Assembly: GCA_025765595.1 (NCBI GenBank)
Contig: JAIVFH010000093.1
Span: forward strand, 1 to 64,000
DNA length: 64,000 nucleotides
Direction: 5' to 3'
Source of the DNA: Obelidium mucronatum
Taxonomy: Eukaryota; Chytridiomycota; Chytridiomycetes; Chytridiales; Chytriomycetaceae
The position numbers and the translations under genes were made by a program. The notes under the pieces are model-generated. The model was given only the letters and a program-made list of their open reading frames with translations, was not told the origin of the DNA and searched no databases. How positions within the stretch are numbered: the first letter of the stretch is position 1; every line of letters begins with the position of its first letter. Shown here in pieces: positions 12,248 through 23,894 of this stretch.

Positions 12248-13457
12248 TCAACCCGCTATTTGGGCGTTGGTTGTTCCGTCCCCTTCCCCTTCGTGTGATT
12301 CTCCTTCAGCGGCACTTGCAGCTGCAAACGGATCACGTCCAGTCATTGCATAGTACTGGGCGTATGCTGCCTGTGGATTGTATTGAAAGAATGCTTGCCA
12401 CCAGGCGTTCACTTAAGTAAAGAAGAATGTTAAACCAAAAACGGGCCTCCATAATGACTAGATTTAGCATACCAAACCCCTGCGACACTGGTCTGGCCTG
12501 GGCAGCTGCTTTTTGCTGTTTATATACGTGATATGCGAGTTTCTGTTGCTGCGCTTGCTCTTCAGGTGTCAGGTTCTGCGGTTGTGGGTATGTATGCATT
12601 TGCTGTAATGGCGATCTGGATGAAATAGGTCCGACAGAATACTCAGTGTATGCATTCACAAGCTTTTGCCCTCCCGTGAACTGCTGTTGTTGTTGCTGCT
12701 GCTGTTGATACTGAAACTGCATCTTTTGTAGTTTTTGGTATTGCTGAAACTGTTGTGCATAATGGTCTCTGAAGCTTGATGTTGTACTGAAGGAAGAATA
12801 ATCTGAAAAGGCGTATGATCCAGCATCTTTATCGCCACTCCCGCTTGGAGCGTACCCACTGGCAACATCCGAGTCGGTGCCAGCAACCCTGACTGCATCA
12901 TTGCCCCCATCCGCATCATCCTCATCATCGTCGTCATCATCATCATCATCCGATAGAAAAATACTTGCTCGTTTCAGCTGTTTCATTGCCGGTTTTGTGG
13001 GTGTTCGTTTGCGATGGGGACTCAAATGAGGTTCATTATCACAACCAATTTCCTTGACATCACCACCCTTTCGAAGTCGTGAGCTGAAGGTAACTCCCCG
13101 CAATGGACCTCGCTTTCCAACCCCTTTCAAATCCTGATCTCGATCATCCGTGGTTTCCTTGTCCCTGTTCGCTTTCGTAACTTGAGCTGGTGTGATATCA
13201 GACTTCTCTTTCCGTCCCTTCCGCCTCACCCTCTCCTCTTCCGTCTGATTCGAAGTCATAAAACCGGGAGAATCGACAGCAGTATCTTCAGTGTCCTTGG
13301 AATTGAGCGACTCTGTTGGACCAAGACCATGTCGGCGCTGAGTCTTGATGAACCAAACGACAACAAGGACAATAATTCCCACTACAACGACTGAACCGGC
13401 TATTATTCCAGCTACTGCTGCATCGCCAAGTTGTGCCGAGGTCTCGGGTGACGACAT
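12248..13457 (-). CDS. group A/B hybrid membrane protein
   Basis: Start ATG 13457 (MSSPETSAQ). The ectodomain is very short (about 12 residues), then a helix (about 14-36, GIIAGSVVVVGIIVLVVV) and a basic anchor. The tail has a degenerate group A motif, L-K-R-A-S-I-F-L-S, followed by a nine-aspartate run, then a glutamine-rich region. A clean 61-bp intron (12412-12472, donor GTATGC, acceptor TTAAG) leads to an exon encoding W-W-Q-A-F-F-Q-Y-N-P-Q-A-A-Y-A-Q-Y-Y, the group B C-terminal motif, with the stop at 12248. It thus links the two tail types. Function unknown. Confidence 0.75.
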
Positions 13458-13626
13458 TTGGTTAAACCAAAAAGAAGAAAAAGGGATACCAAAGAGTAAT
13501 GTTTAAATATCAGTTACTAAAAGATCTAGGCCTTGAATGAGGTTTGTCAAAAGTCGTATTAGTCATGCTCCAAAAGATATGCAAACCGTTTAATTGCTTA
13601 CGACAAGCATGCATTACTTTATTCAA

Positions 13627-13628
<2 letters not shown>

Positions 13629-13657
<29 letters not shown>
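13629..13657. repeat. poly-C tract (29 nt)
   Basis: An uninterrupted run of 29 cytosines on the plus strand, just 3' of the stop of the Cys-rich fragment. Such runs are unstable and hard to sequence, so the true length is uncertain. Confidence 0.9.
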
Positions 13658-13658
<1 letters not shown>

Positions 13659-14035
13659 TACAATAATTCCTCATCTCGAATAAAAAGTTCTAGTTTATTA
13701 TATTTACAATTCGCTTCGAGAAGCGGACGCGGCTTAACGTGATGTGCCGGCCATGTTGGATCACACTGTTTCAGTTGTGCGCAGTTAAAACCAAAAACCC
13801 TGAAACACCGGGAATATCTGCCGACCTCTAGTCGATGTTTACAACTGGTCTTGCAGACAGTTTGAATGTCTGACCCATGGAATACTTTCCGAACAGTCAT
13901 TCTACAGCCACAGATGTATTTCATTACTAAAAAATACACGCGTTAATAGTTACAGATAATTACCTATAATTACATACTTGACCTGTCACGTTTCCACCAC
14001 AGCTTCGCCGATTCATTGGCTCACATCGTTATAAA
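13658..14035 (-). CDS. Cys-rich coding fragment, unidentified
   Basis: The minus strand reads M-N-R-R-S-C-G-G-N-V-T, then a plausible GT-AG intron (donor GTCAAG near 13983, acceptor TTTTTTAG near 13927), then about 90 residues to a stop at 13658. The joined reading has eight or more cysteines, including C-G-C and C-K-T-S-C pairs. An in-frame stop lies just upstream, so this is the 3' part of a gene or a relic. I do not recognise the family. Confidence 0.3.
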
Positions 14036-15262
14036 GAATTTGGCCCGAAGTGGTGTGGTTTCGACCGTGACCAGTGGGGATGCTTCGTCCATAATGTTAA
14101 GAAGTGTTACGGATTCTTGTATTGCTCGAGGGTGATAATTGTTTTCTGCATGTAGTAGTTGAGGGTAGATCCTTACGAGCTCGCTATTCAGGTATTCCTC
14201 CTTTTCTTTCGCCTTCTTTGCTGGTATTTTCTTCCTCTGAATGGTTTATTCAAATCGTTTTGGATGTATAGAATGACGGAAGTATGGACACAAAATCGAG
14301 AGTCAAATAGGTCTTCGCAGCTATAGTTCCGCATACAGTCGCTGCACCTATCATAGTTTGGTCATTGGAAACTGCCGGTTAAATTCATTCCCAGATGTCA
14401 ACAGAGATCTTTTTCCAAGCCTCTTCCGCGTCTCGGAGTCTTTAGAGACCGTCTTCTTGCTCGCAGCTTCAATGCGGAAACGTTTACGATTTCAGTCATA
14501 CTCCGTGGTCTCACTCAACTGCAACGAAAAACCAAAGCACTGTAATATGTGAATTGGGGCCAATAGTCATCTGGATTGAAACGGCAAGAAACAAAATAGA
14601 CCTTACTGTAATGTGCTGTTTGGCTGATTCAACACCAACATTCAAATTCAGATCCAGATACTCAGAAACCTCATCATCACATTGATCACTCTCGTTAAAT
14701 ACAATTGTTGTATGCGTCCTACGGTTTAAGCCGGTTTTGAAGAAGACTCCTAAACCCCCTCCAGTCTGGTCAGTCGACCTATCCAGTTTGAGTTGAAAGG
14801 ATGTGCATTTAAGAGTTTAACCTAGGGCTCAAAAGGTCTTGTCGGGCTGAGCCAACTATCCAGCACTTCCAAACGTAAGCTGTAGTTGAACCTTTATTCG
14901 ATCTAAAAAAAATTGTCTTTTCAAAATCGAACTCAAGATGAGATATCGAAATACAAACTTGCCAAATTGTTCACCAAACACCATTCTTCTAGTAAAAACC
15001 TCGTAAAAGCAAATGACAATAAAGAAGCTCGCGAACTGACTAGAATTAGACCTGAATTGGATGTTCTTTTGGAATGAACTGGGCCAGCTGACTGCATATC
15101 AGCTGATTAAAAACGCGAAAAATCAGGAAAAAAGTAGGGTTTTTTGTTGAATTTTTTGCACCACAACAGACTCCTTGTTGGAACTGGTTAGATTCTATAA
15201 AATCACACAGCGCTAACAAACTGTGGCAAAAATACCCAATAAACCCCAACAATCAATTCAAA

Positions 15263-15895
15263 ATGCCGAACTTAATGGACCCCACCGATCACCAAGTTCA
15301 TAAACTCAATGGCATTGGATGCAAGTTGTTTGCCTATTTGAAGTGCGCTGCTGCCATTGCCGCCACCTTCATCGACACCGCCTTTGCCACGAACCTGTAC
15401 ATATTTCTCAAGAAGGGAGAGTTAGGATACGCTGTCGTTGGAGCATTCGGCGTTGCAATGGCCTGGGACCGCCTTCTTTCCATCATCATCTTGTGGCGCA
15501 ACGACGCAACCGTTTTGAGCGGAGAAAAGCAAGTCGGTGTATATCCTTACCTTATTCCGTTCTTTTTGGGTTCTGCCAGTTTCGACTGCACGCTGGGACG
15601 CATTAACAAGTTCAAGGCCACGTTACAACGTAACGTTGGATTTGCTGAAGTTGTTCTGGTGGTGTTTAAAGGGTTTGTTTCGGTGGTAGCATTTATCAAA
15701 TATGAACCCACTAGCACGAAGGGGGAACAACTTGACGATAAGTTCGCGTTGAAGATTTGGCTCTATTTAGGGGCCACATGTGTGTTGCTCTTGCTATGGG
15801 TGGTGGAGACCGTTGAGAGTTGTTGCCACAATTGCATGGAAGATGAGGAGAACATACTCAATCACATCGACGGCTTTGCAATAGCCCATAAATAA
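15263..15895 (+). CDS. multi-pass membrane protein, 210 aa, unknown
   Basis: Intact single-exon frame from ATG 15263 (MPNLMDPTDHQVHKLNG). Four or five hydrophobic segments are visible, at about 28-50, 56-77, 92-110, 124-146 and 166-184. There is no signal peptide, and a conserved-looking loop W-D-R-L-L-S-I-I-I-L-W lies in the second segment. The C-terminus has a Cys pair (S-C-C-H-N-C) and an acidic patch. I do not recognise the family. It runs opposite to the surrounding array and has a frameshifted duplicate at 17059, so this copy is probably the functional one. Confidence 0.7.
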   Translation: MPNLMDPTDHQVHKLNGIGCKLFAYLKCAAAIAATFIDTAFATNLYIFLKKGELGYAVVGAFGVAMAWDRLLSIIILWRNDATVLSGEKQVGVYPYLIPFFLGSASFDCTLGRINKFKATLQRNVGFAEVVLVVFKGFVSVVAFIKYEPTSTKGEQLDDKFALKIWLYLGATCVLLLLWVVETVESCCHNCMEDEENILNHIDGFAIAHK

Positions 15896-15984
15896 ATATT
15901 TTTCTTCTTCAGTCACTTTAATAACCTGTGTTTTCTTTGTTTCTTTTTCTTGTATTTTTTACTATGTCTCATTTGGCAGGACTA

Positions 15985-16409
15985 CTAAAGATCATTTCCG
16001 TTTCGGGAAGTGCCATAGGCAGGATCGCGTAGTGTTGAATAGTCTGAGGATAATACCCGCGGGGATGATGCCAGCTCTATCGAAATCGATGGGTTTATTA
16101 ACTGGGGTTGGGTTTGAACCTGTGATGAGGTTGGTTCAACTGTCGTCAAGGTTGTGGGAACTGCGGGAGCCAATGTCGTCAAAAAACCAGTTGTTGTATC
16201 GGGCACTGGCCGCAGCGGCACCGCGGTAGTCGTTGTAAGATATTGGTAATGAGCTGTGTCTGTGTTGGACTGATGGGGTATATAAATGATGGAGAGGGAA
16301 TCGGGAGTGCAGAAGAGGATCCAAGAGTCGTATGATCAAATGTAGTACTTGTTATTGTTGTGACTGCGGTAGTTGTATTGGTTTGTGCCAGCGAGATGGA
16401 TTGCGACAT
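15985..16409 (-). pseudogene. deleted copy of the group B gene at 17843
   Basis: It begins with the same codons as the gene at 17843-19293 (M-S-Q-S-I-S-L-A-Q-T-N), covers its Ser/Thr-rich N-terminus, then jumps within about 20 bp to that gene's extreme C-terminus (ending N-G-N-D-L versus E-T-E-N-D-L). The membrane helix and most of the tail are missing. At least one frame change lies between the first block and the stop at 15985. A product would be a short soluble Ser/Thr-rich peptide, so I treat it as a pseudogene. Confidence 0.7.
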
Positions 16410-17058
16410 GTTCGCTATTTTTTTTTGTCGCAGACACCAGCCAAAACGAATATAAAAATGGCGAATTAACTCTGAAGATAATATCATAAAAAGAAATAAC
16501 CATAATCCAAATCTAGTACACGTGCTTTTACTGTTGATAATATGCATCGTGATTTTGGGAGAGTCTTGCGGATTTCTTTAATAAAAGGGAAACTCCAGTC
16601 GACCTATCCAGTTTGAGTTGAAAGGATGTGCAAAGGTCTTGTCAGGGGCTGAGCCAGGGGCTACCAACGGTCCAGCACTTAAGCTGTAGTTGGACCTTTA
16701 TTCGATGAAAAAAAAATTGTCCCTTCAAAATCGAACTCAGTTTTGATGAGAGATCGAAATACAAACTTGCCAAATTGTTCACCAAGCACCATTCTTCAAG
16801 TAAAAACCTCGTAAAAGCAAATAACAATAAAGAAGCTCGCGAACTGACTAGAATTAGACCTGAATTGGATGTTCTTTTGGAATGACCTGGGCCAGCTGAC
16901 TGCATTTCAGTTGATTAAAAACGCGAAAAATAGGTTTTTTGTTGAAATTTTTGCACCACAACAGACTCCTTGTTGGAACTGGTTAGATTCTATAAAATCA
17001 CACAGCGTTAACAAAACTTTGGCAAAAATATCCATTAAACCCCAACAATCAATTCAAA

Positions 17059-17703
17059 ATGCTGAACTTGATGGCCGTCACCGATCGCCAAGTCCATAAA
17101 CTCAATGGCATTGGATGCAAATTGCTTGCCTACTTGAAGTGTGGTGCTGGCATTGTCGCCACCGCCATCGACGTCGTCTTTGCCATGAACCTGTACAGGA
17201 TTCTCAGGAAGGGAGAGTTGGGATACGCTGTCGTTGGAGCATTCGCCTTGGGATTTGCCTGGGACCGCCTTCTTTCCATCATCATCTTGTGGCGCAACGG
17301 CGCAACCGTTTCGAGCGGAGAAAAGCAAGTCGGCAGTGTATCCTTACCTTATTACGCTCTTTTTGGGTTCTGTCAGTTTCGACTGCACGCTGGGACGCAG
17401 TTAACAAGTTCAAGGCCACGTTAAGACGTAAAGTTGTATTTGCTAAAGTTGTTCTGATGGTGTTTAAAGGGTTTGTTTCGGCGGAAGCAATGGTTACCAA
17501 TATGAGGCCCAATAGCACGAAGGGGCAACAACTTGTGGATAAGTTCGCGTTCAATTGCTTTGCTCTATTTAGGGGCTTCATGTTTGTTGCTCTTGCTGTT
17601 GGTGGGCGAGATTCGTTGAGAGTTGTTGCCACAATTGCAAGGAAATGAGGAAGATGAGGAGAACGATACTCAATCACATCGGCAGCTTTGCAATAGCCCA
17701 TAA
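17059..17703 (+). pseudogene. frameshifted copy of the multi-pass membrane gene
   Basis: Residues 1-95 align with the 15263 gene (for example V-H-K-L-N-G-I-G-C-K-L and W-D-R-L-L-S-I-I-I-L-W). An indel near 17330 then shifts the frame, giving a premature stop at 17402-17404. Further small differences prevent recovery of a single frame, although nucleotide similarity continues to the aligned stop at 17703. Probably non-functional. Confidence 0.75.
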
Positions 17704-17842
17704 ATGAATATTTTTCTTCTTCTGTCCCTTTAATAAACTGTGTTTTCTTTGTTTCTTTTTCTTGTATTTTATTACTATGTCTCATTTTTCACTCAAATCT
17801 TAGGCACAATCTTCCCGAACCGTCGAAACTCCATCAGGACTA

Positions 17843-19293
17843 CTAAAGATCATTTTCCGTTTCGGGAACTGCCATAGGCAGGATCGCGTAGTGTTGAATA
17901 GTCTGAGGATAACACCCCATCGTCGGATAGTAAGTATCACCATTGTAAAAACCCAACCGCGAAATATCCGGTGGCGGCGGCGGCGGACGTTTCGCAACAT
18001 GTGGAACTCTCCCACAGATACCCAATGGAGGCAAAACGCCAGCACCACCACCGCCACCACCAACATCACCTGCGTCCACCTCAACCCGCACCGGAACATA
18101 CAATTCTCGATCCACAGCATGTCGCGCAATAACTTCCCGAAAATCTCTTTCCCTTCTCAAAGACTTGGCCACAGAGTCACCGTCACTAACGAGGAATCCT
18201 TCGGTCAACAAGGGTCCATCCATCCCAAGAGTCGAACTTGACCTCGACGAAGACCCAGATCCAACAACTTGCACCTCAGTACCATCTACACCACCAAGAC
18301 TTCTTTGACTATCCGTCTTTCTCAAGCGTTTCAGCGAACTGGTACCAACCACAGCTCTCGTACTACCAACTCTACCGACCCCGGCTCCATCACCACCACT
18401 ACCTATTTCAAACAACCCCGGAATAATTGTTCTCTTTTTCTCGCGTTGAATGGCTCGTTCTCGACAACAAAGCACCACAACCCCGCATACAGCAACACTC
18501 AGAATCACTGCAACAACCCACCCAACAATGGCACCGACCGGAGTTTGACCCATCTCATTGAAAAGAGGTTCAGTTATATTCCCGACCTGCCAATCCTGTA
18601 GGTGACGTCTTTAAGACGGTAACGCTGGAGGTAGCAGTAGCAGCAGCAGTATCAGAAGCAGTAGAGATGATGACATTTGTAGCGCCTTGAGCGACAGCAG
18701 GAATAACCACAGGGGATCCACCAACTTCAAAAGCCTCTTTGATTTGAGGAGACGCAAAAGAGTCTTCAACATGTATTTGCGCCTTCTGGTTCAATTCACC
18801 CGTAGTTCTTTGTGGATTCAAGTCATTCGCGTTGACAAACGATTGTATAGTCGGTTTGCTTGACTGGACCCGCCACAGTAGTAGCAGCAGCAGCGTTATT
18901 TATAGGCTGGATTTGAGGTTCTTGGGTTGGCTGAGGCCGCGGGGATGATTCCAGTTCTGTCGAAATCGATGGGTTTATTAACTGGGGTTGGGGTTGAACC
19001 TGTGATGAGGTTGGGTCAACTGTCGTCAAGCTTGTGGGAACTGCGGGAGCCAATGTCGTCAAAAAACCAGTTGTTGTATCGGGTACTGGCCGCAGAGGCA
19101 CCGCGGTAGTCGTTGTTAAGATATTGGTAATGAGCTGTGTCTGTGTTAGGACTGATGGGGTATATAAATGATTGTAGAGGGAATCGAGAGTGCAGCAGAG
19201 GATCCCAGAGTCGTATGATCAAATGTAGTACTTGTTATTGTTGTGACTGCGGTAGCCTGGATTGGTTTGTGCCAGCGAGATGGATTGCGACAT
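17843..19293 (-). CDS. group B membrane protein, frame-disrupted
   Basis: Start ATG 19293 (MSQSISLAQTN). A Ser/Thr/Pro-rich ectodomain leads to a membrane helix near 18480-18545 (beginning GAIVGWVVAVILSVAVC) and a C-C-R-E-R anchor. The tail contains Gly-Phe-Leu-Val-Ser-Asp, as at the exon ends of group A, and a poly-proline stretch (K-R-P-P-P-P-P-P). The stop is at 17843. Frame changes are needed near 19255, 18860 (a G3 run) and 18590. It has a heavily deleted duplicate at 15985. Either a pseudogene or a gene with sequence indels; function unknown. Confidence 0.45.
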
Positions 19294-19417
19294 GTTCGCT
19301 ATTTTTTTTCGTCGCAGACACTGCAGCCAAAACGATATAAAAAATGGCGAATTTACTCTGAAGATAATATCATAAAAAAAAGAAATAACCAGTAATCCAA
19401 ATCTAGTACACGTGCTT

Positions 19418-21702
19418 TTACTGTTGATAATATGCATCGTATTGACCATTTTGTGCCATTTGAACTTCTTGCTGATGTGGTTGTTGTGGCTGCTGCTTGC
19501 TGCTGCTTGCTGCTGCTGTTGAGCCATAAGCGCGTAATAATGCGCATACGCGGCTTGTGGATTCTGTTCAAAGTAATGTTGCCACCACATATTGACATAT
19601 GTTTGAGAGACAGGCCGAGGCTGAGATCCGACAAATACTTCCTGTTGTTGAGGCTCTTGAGATGTACCACTCTTGCTGCTGTTGATACTGCTGCTGTGAG
19701 TATTGTTGATATTGCGCTTGGTCTTGTGTCAAGACATACGGCATTTGTTGTACTGGCGCCTACTGGAGGCATTGCACCTGGGTAACCCGCTTGATTATTC
19801 AGACCAGAGTATGTTTGCCTTCGATACTCTTGATACGCCTTTGAAATGGGCATATTCGATGTTCGGAAAGTACTGCTGGTCGTTGATGACGTATCAGCTT
19901 GCTCCTGATTCACTTCTAGCTTTTCGCGGAATTGATGGCCTCACTTTTTGTTGATGCTTTCCGTTTTGGCGCTTTTGATGTTGTGGTCTTTCTCACTGAC
20001 GGAGAGACTGCGGGCAAGTGAGCTTTTGACTACTGGCGGAGCCAAAAACTGTGGCAATAATGGGTCAGGAGTGAGACGCAGAAGATGGCAATTCATCTAG
20101 AATTTGCGCGCTGACAGGTGAAGGAGGGCTTGATGAAGCTTTCTTCTTCTTCCCAAAACCCAGAAAGGCACCAACAAAAGACAATGATGACTCTGGCTGA
20201 ATGATGCTATCTTCATTGATAGTAACACTCTTTTGTCATCGATGGAACCGTCGACGAAATCACTGCGACTCCGTCCATATTGACTGGCATGAACGCCATC
20301 TTGATTGACAGCAAAAAGACCACCGTCGACACTTTTTCTGCTTTTTCATGGCGCTCTTTAACGGCTTTCCAAGAGTATTGAGGCTGGTGGCACTACCCAA
20401 TGTCCCATGAGAACGAGGAACAGTTGAAGTGGGGGACTTTTGCTGCTCTTCGGACAACGGTTCCCAAGGCGCGACCAAAAGAAGGTTCAGTGAAAGAGCC
20501 GGCAGTAGGCAGCTGTTGAACTCATACTTATATGCGCCGGAGTTGAAAGCTTCGCAGCATCTGATATTGCATCGGGCATTGGCAACAGATTCCATAACTA
20601 CATTCTGATGCTCTAAATGCTCGGACAAGACCCGTGGCGGTTCCAAAGTGTCACGCGTAAGAGAATTCGAAGAGGATCCAGGAGGTGACGCAAAAACGTT
20701 CATGGTATTCCAGTCTTGATAGTATTGCTGTTGAGGTGGAGGCTGAACACCAACTTCTCCGTGATTCGTCATACCACTTCCCAGAGTCCTCAAGTCTTCA
20801 TGCCCCAACGACAACGTACTATGTGAAGCAGCCACTAAAAAGTCTCGTTCGCCCGCTTCATTATCAGTGACCAGCCAGCCTACCAGGCCAGAATGAAAAG
20901 CCCCATTTCCAGGAACACGTTCATAGCCTCGATGGTTAAAGTCCGTCAGTTTCACATGGTGTTGATCCCTCGCATTACTTGGAACTGTTGACTTTCTTCG
21001 TCGCCACCAAAACACAAAGGCAAGACCCAAAGCAAACAGGAATAGAATTCCACCGACAGAACCTCCCGCAATTGCACCCGGGCTTGGACCATTCGATGTA
21101 TCAGACCCAACAAGGTCTGAGCCAGTACCAGATCCAGATCCAGACACAACTGATGGAATGCGGGAAGTTGTCTTTGGTGCGGCTGGCGAGGGCACTGCCA
21201 CCGTCGATTGCTGTTGAGGTTGTTGAGGTTGTTGTTGCTGTTGTTGAGGTTGTTGTTGCTGTGGTTGTTGTGGTTGTTGTTGTGGTTGTTGTTGAGGCTG
21301 CTGCTGCTCGCTTGGCTGCACAGCCGCCAGAGTCTGCTGCGCCGTGGGCACTGCGGCCGTCGCTTGCGCCGCGGACACAGCAGGCGGCGGCGACGGCGGC
21401 GCCGGGCTTTGCGGCTTCGGGCTGCCAGCGCTGGCGCCGGCGTCGCCGGTGTTTGCCGTCGCCGGCGCCGCGACGACCACCGACGCCGGCGCTGCGGGCG
21501 GCGATGGCGCTGCCGACGGCAATGGCGATGGCGATGGCGCCGGGACTGGAGACGGCGATGGAGATGGAGATGGCGCCGGTGATGGCGCAGGAGAAGCCGC
21601 AGGCGCCGGCGCTTGCGTCGCCACGGGCCCGCCGGGAAGTCCGCCCGGCGCCGCGGGATTCACCGTTATGATCTGAAAGCCGGGTACAAATACGTCCGCC
21701 AT
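19418..21702 (-). CDS. group B membrane protein, Pro/Gln-rich ectodomain
   Basis: Start ATG 21702 (MADVFVPGFQ). The ectodomain is Ala/Pro/Ser repeats followed by a long Gln/Pro tract, then a membrane helix near 20990-21070 (GGSVGGILFLFALGLAF) and W-W-R-R-R-K. The frame stays open to 20260 and then needs several one-base changes (near 20330, 20230, 19740, 19650 and 19480, mostly in CAG/CAA repeats) to recover the expected end: W-W-Q-H-Y-F-E-Q-N-P-Q-A-A-Y-A-H-Y-Y, then a Gln-rich end and a stop at 19418. That C-terminus is the group B signature shared with the genes at 12248 and 23895. The N-terminal half is secure, the tail only tentative. Confidence 0.5.
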
Positions 21703-21936
21703 CACTGCCAATCAATCACCCACAGGTTTGCGCTGCTTGAATTCAATTTAAGAAAAAGAGAAATCGGCAAACTCGCCCATTTCCCCGCTCTGACTGAGTC
21801 ATCTTTTTGCCATCACTAATTATCATCTTCGTGAACTGAACGATGTATTGCTCTTTAATGCTGGTTTGAAGTACACTCAAATAATGATAATAAACGCATA
21901 ACGCTTCAAATAAGGATAGTGTTAGGACTGCAGCCA

Positions 21937-23486
21937 TCAGTTATGCTGTGACCCTTGACGTCGATGCATCTTGAAAAACTGCGCATACTCCCATGCACCT
22001 GGATACAAGGCATAAAACTCTCTCCACTCTTCTGAAAAGGTTAAAGCCCCTGGGTTGTCCTCAAAAAACCTATTCCAGTGTTCACTATAATCAACCTCCT
22101 CCTCCACAATCGCTGACTCAATGACAGGAGATGAATATCCATTCAACGAAGAGCTATATATCACAGGTGATGAGTACACGTATTGGGCCCTTGCTGCGCT
22201 CTCGCTTCTTGCTCCCATCTGTTGCAAATTGGTTGCACTTCTAACTCGCCCCACAGAGCTCTGCCTTCTTCCAAACGATTCATTTTCCTCCATTGTATCA
22301 GATCCATTCAAAGACCGCTGTCCTGCCGACCCTGTGTCCGAGCCATTTCCACCACCAGAATACCGATGGTAAAAAGTTTTTGCGTATCCATTGGCCCCAG
22401 TCTGCTGCAGCCCCCGCACCTGCCTTTTGAGCTCGATTGAGAAGTGGCACTAAGTCTTCGACTTTCGAGAACATCTGGATGCACCACAGCCGCTGCAAAA
22501 TGTGCAGTGTTAATTTTTCGTCCCAAAGACCAATCGCGTTCCATTGTTTGTCGTTGTTGGGAATCAGGGGACCCATCTCGTGTCGAAGAAGGAGACAGAG
22601 ACAAAGAAGAACCCCCTGCAAGAACCTCAATTTTGGAATCATGTTCAAAGGCACTTGATGTTCTTCCGACAGGCGTCACGCAATCCTCAGGTGGGGCTGG
22701 TAGAGAATCCAAGAAGGGCGAATGCACATTTGACGAGACAAGAACAACAGATTCTGCCAAGGGGTAGCCTGGAGGCGGACTACTGCCGGGACTCGAAAAA
22801 GTACTATTCCCAGCATCAAGAATCCTGGTTCCATGACAAATCAAGAAAAGATTCGAATCCGCTGGCGATTCAGTCCGTGGTGGTGGGAGACTCCTTGTTC
22901 TGGATAATGTCGACCTTGTCATGCCTCTATTGACAGCAACGCTCCCAACACCACCAACGTCAAAGATTCCATCGAAACCAGCAGCTTCCTTGCTTCTCTT
23001 CTTTTTCTGTTTCTTGCATACACAACACGCAATCAGTGTAAACAGTAGAACCCCAGCAACGCCTCCAGCTATCCCGCCAACCATTGCTACGCTAGGACCG
23101 TCGCCGTTCACAACACTCGATGCAGGCACAATCGTCGATTCGATGCTCGTCAGCGGGAAATTTGATGCCGGAATTATGACGGCAACTGACGATGTGGTAG
23201 TTGTACTTGATCGTACAAGAACTGTTGTAGTGGTTGTTGGAACGGCAGCCGATGCTTCTGTTCGAGGATTTCCTGCATTGACTAATGGCATCGTTGTGGA
23301 GGTAATAGCTGCCGGGGGAGCCGGCGGTGGCGGTGGTGATAGTAACGCTGCGGTTGTTGTTGTTCGAATGGGTTGAGGATTGGTGGTGATGGGAACAGGT
23401 GGATTGACCACAGGAGGATTTGTGGTTACCACCACAGCAGGTTCACTTGTTACTGGTATGCCAGGAAACCCTGGTATAAGCGACAT
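21937..23486 (-). CDS. group B membrane protein
   Basis: Start ATG 23486 (MSLIPGFPG). The ectodomain (1-132) is Thr/Pro/Val-rich. The helix is 133-157, followed by C-C-V-C-K-K-Q-K-K-K. The tail includes Ser-rich segments. One base change near 22425 moves to the frame ending at 21937. The C-terminus holds two copies of the aromatic motif, H-W-N-R-F-F-E-D-N-P and E-W-R-E-F-Y-A-L-Y-P, then E-Y-A-Q-F-F. The single break could be a sequence indel in a G-rich stretch. Function unknown. Confidence 0.6.
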
Positions 23487-23894
23487 CTACAAATGGCGGG
23501 AATCTTTCTTTTTGTTTCAGGAATGCGTGGGGAATTTTATTTTCTTCTCAGGTTGAAACGTTCCCCCTTGCCTAAAAAATTTAGGTTTAAACTTTTAAAT
23601 ACAGTATATAAGAGAGCGAGTAAATGAGTTGGTCATTCGATTAGATGTTTGATATTCATGGGTTCATGTTCGTAATGATATTCCGTACAAAGTGTCGAGG
23701 GGCTTGAAACCAGGCAAGAAGATTTTTACATCACATACACAGACACGTCAGCCATTGAATAACACAAATTTCGTCATTTCTCATTTTATATCAGGTTTCG
23801 GGCTTATCAGACGGTAATGCAAAATAGAAAACGGTACAAAGAAAAGAGGTAAAATGGGGCGACTACACCCCCAATTAAGAAAACAAAAGAATAT
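23487..23894. other. spacer, nothing recognised
   Basis: About 400 AT-rich bases between two group B genes. They carry the upstream flank of one and the 3' flank of the other. No ORF, repeat or RNA signal stands out. Confidence 0.5.

Larger units (their letters stand above)
13458..15262. other. gene-poor region
   Basis: About 1.8 kb separating array group A from the duplicated region. It holds a C29 tract, a small Cys-rich coding fragment on the minus strand (13658-14035) and, from about 14771, the left part of a tandem duplication. I recognise nothing else between 14040 and 14770. Confidence 0.5.
14771..16550. repeat. tandem segmental duplication, copy 1
   Basis: This segment matches 16596-19440 in the same order: upstream flank, four-helix membrane gene, then parts of a group B gene and the last few codons of the gene ending at 19418. 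In this copy the membrane gene is intact, but the group B gene has lost roughly 1 kb from its middle. The left edges (CAGTCGACCTATCC) are at 14771 and 16596; the right edges (TATGCATCGT) are at 16550 and 19440. Confidence 0.75.
16596..19440. repeat. tandem segmental duplication, copy 2
   Basis: The longer copy of the duplicated unit. It retains the full length of the group B gene but carries a frameshifted copy of the multi-pass membrane gene. The 16410-17058 stretch between the genes is duplicated upstream flank with no gene of its own. Confidence 0.75.

Noticed and set aside
21208..21676. Long plus-strand open frames rich in Leu, Arg or Gly opposite the Pro/Gln repeats (also at 6250, 7432, 8278, 11591 and 46058).
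   Set aside because: They are mirror translations of repetitive proline, glutamine and threonine codons of the minus-strand genes, not real proteins.
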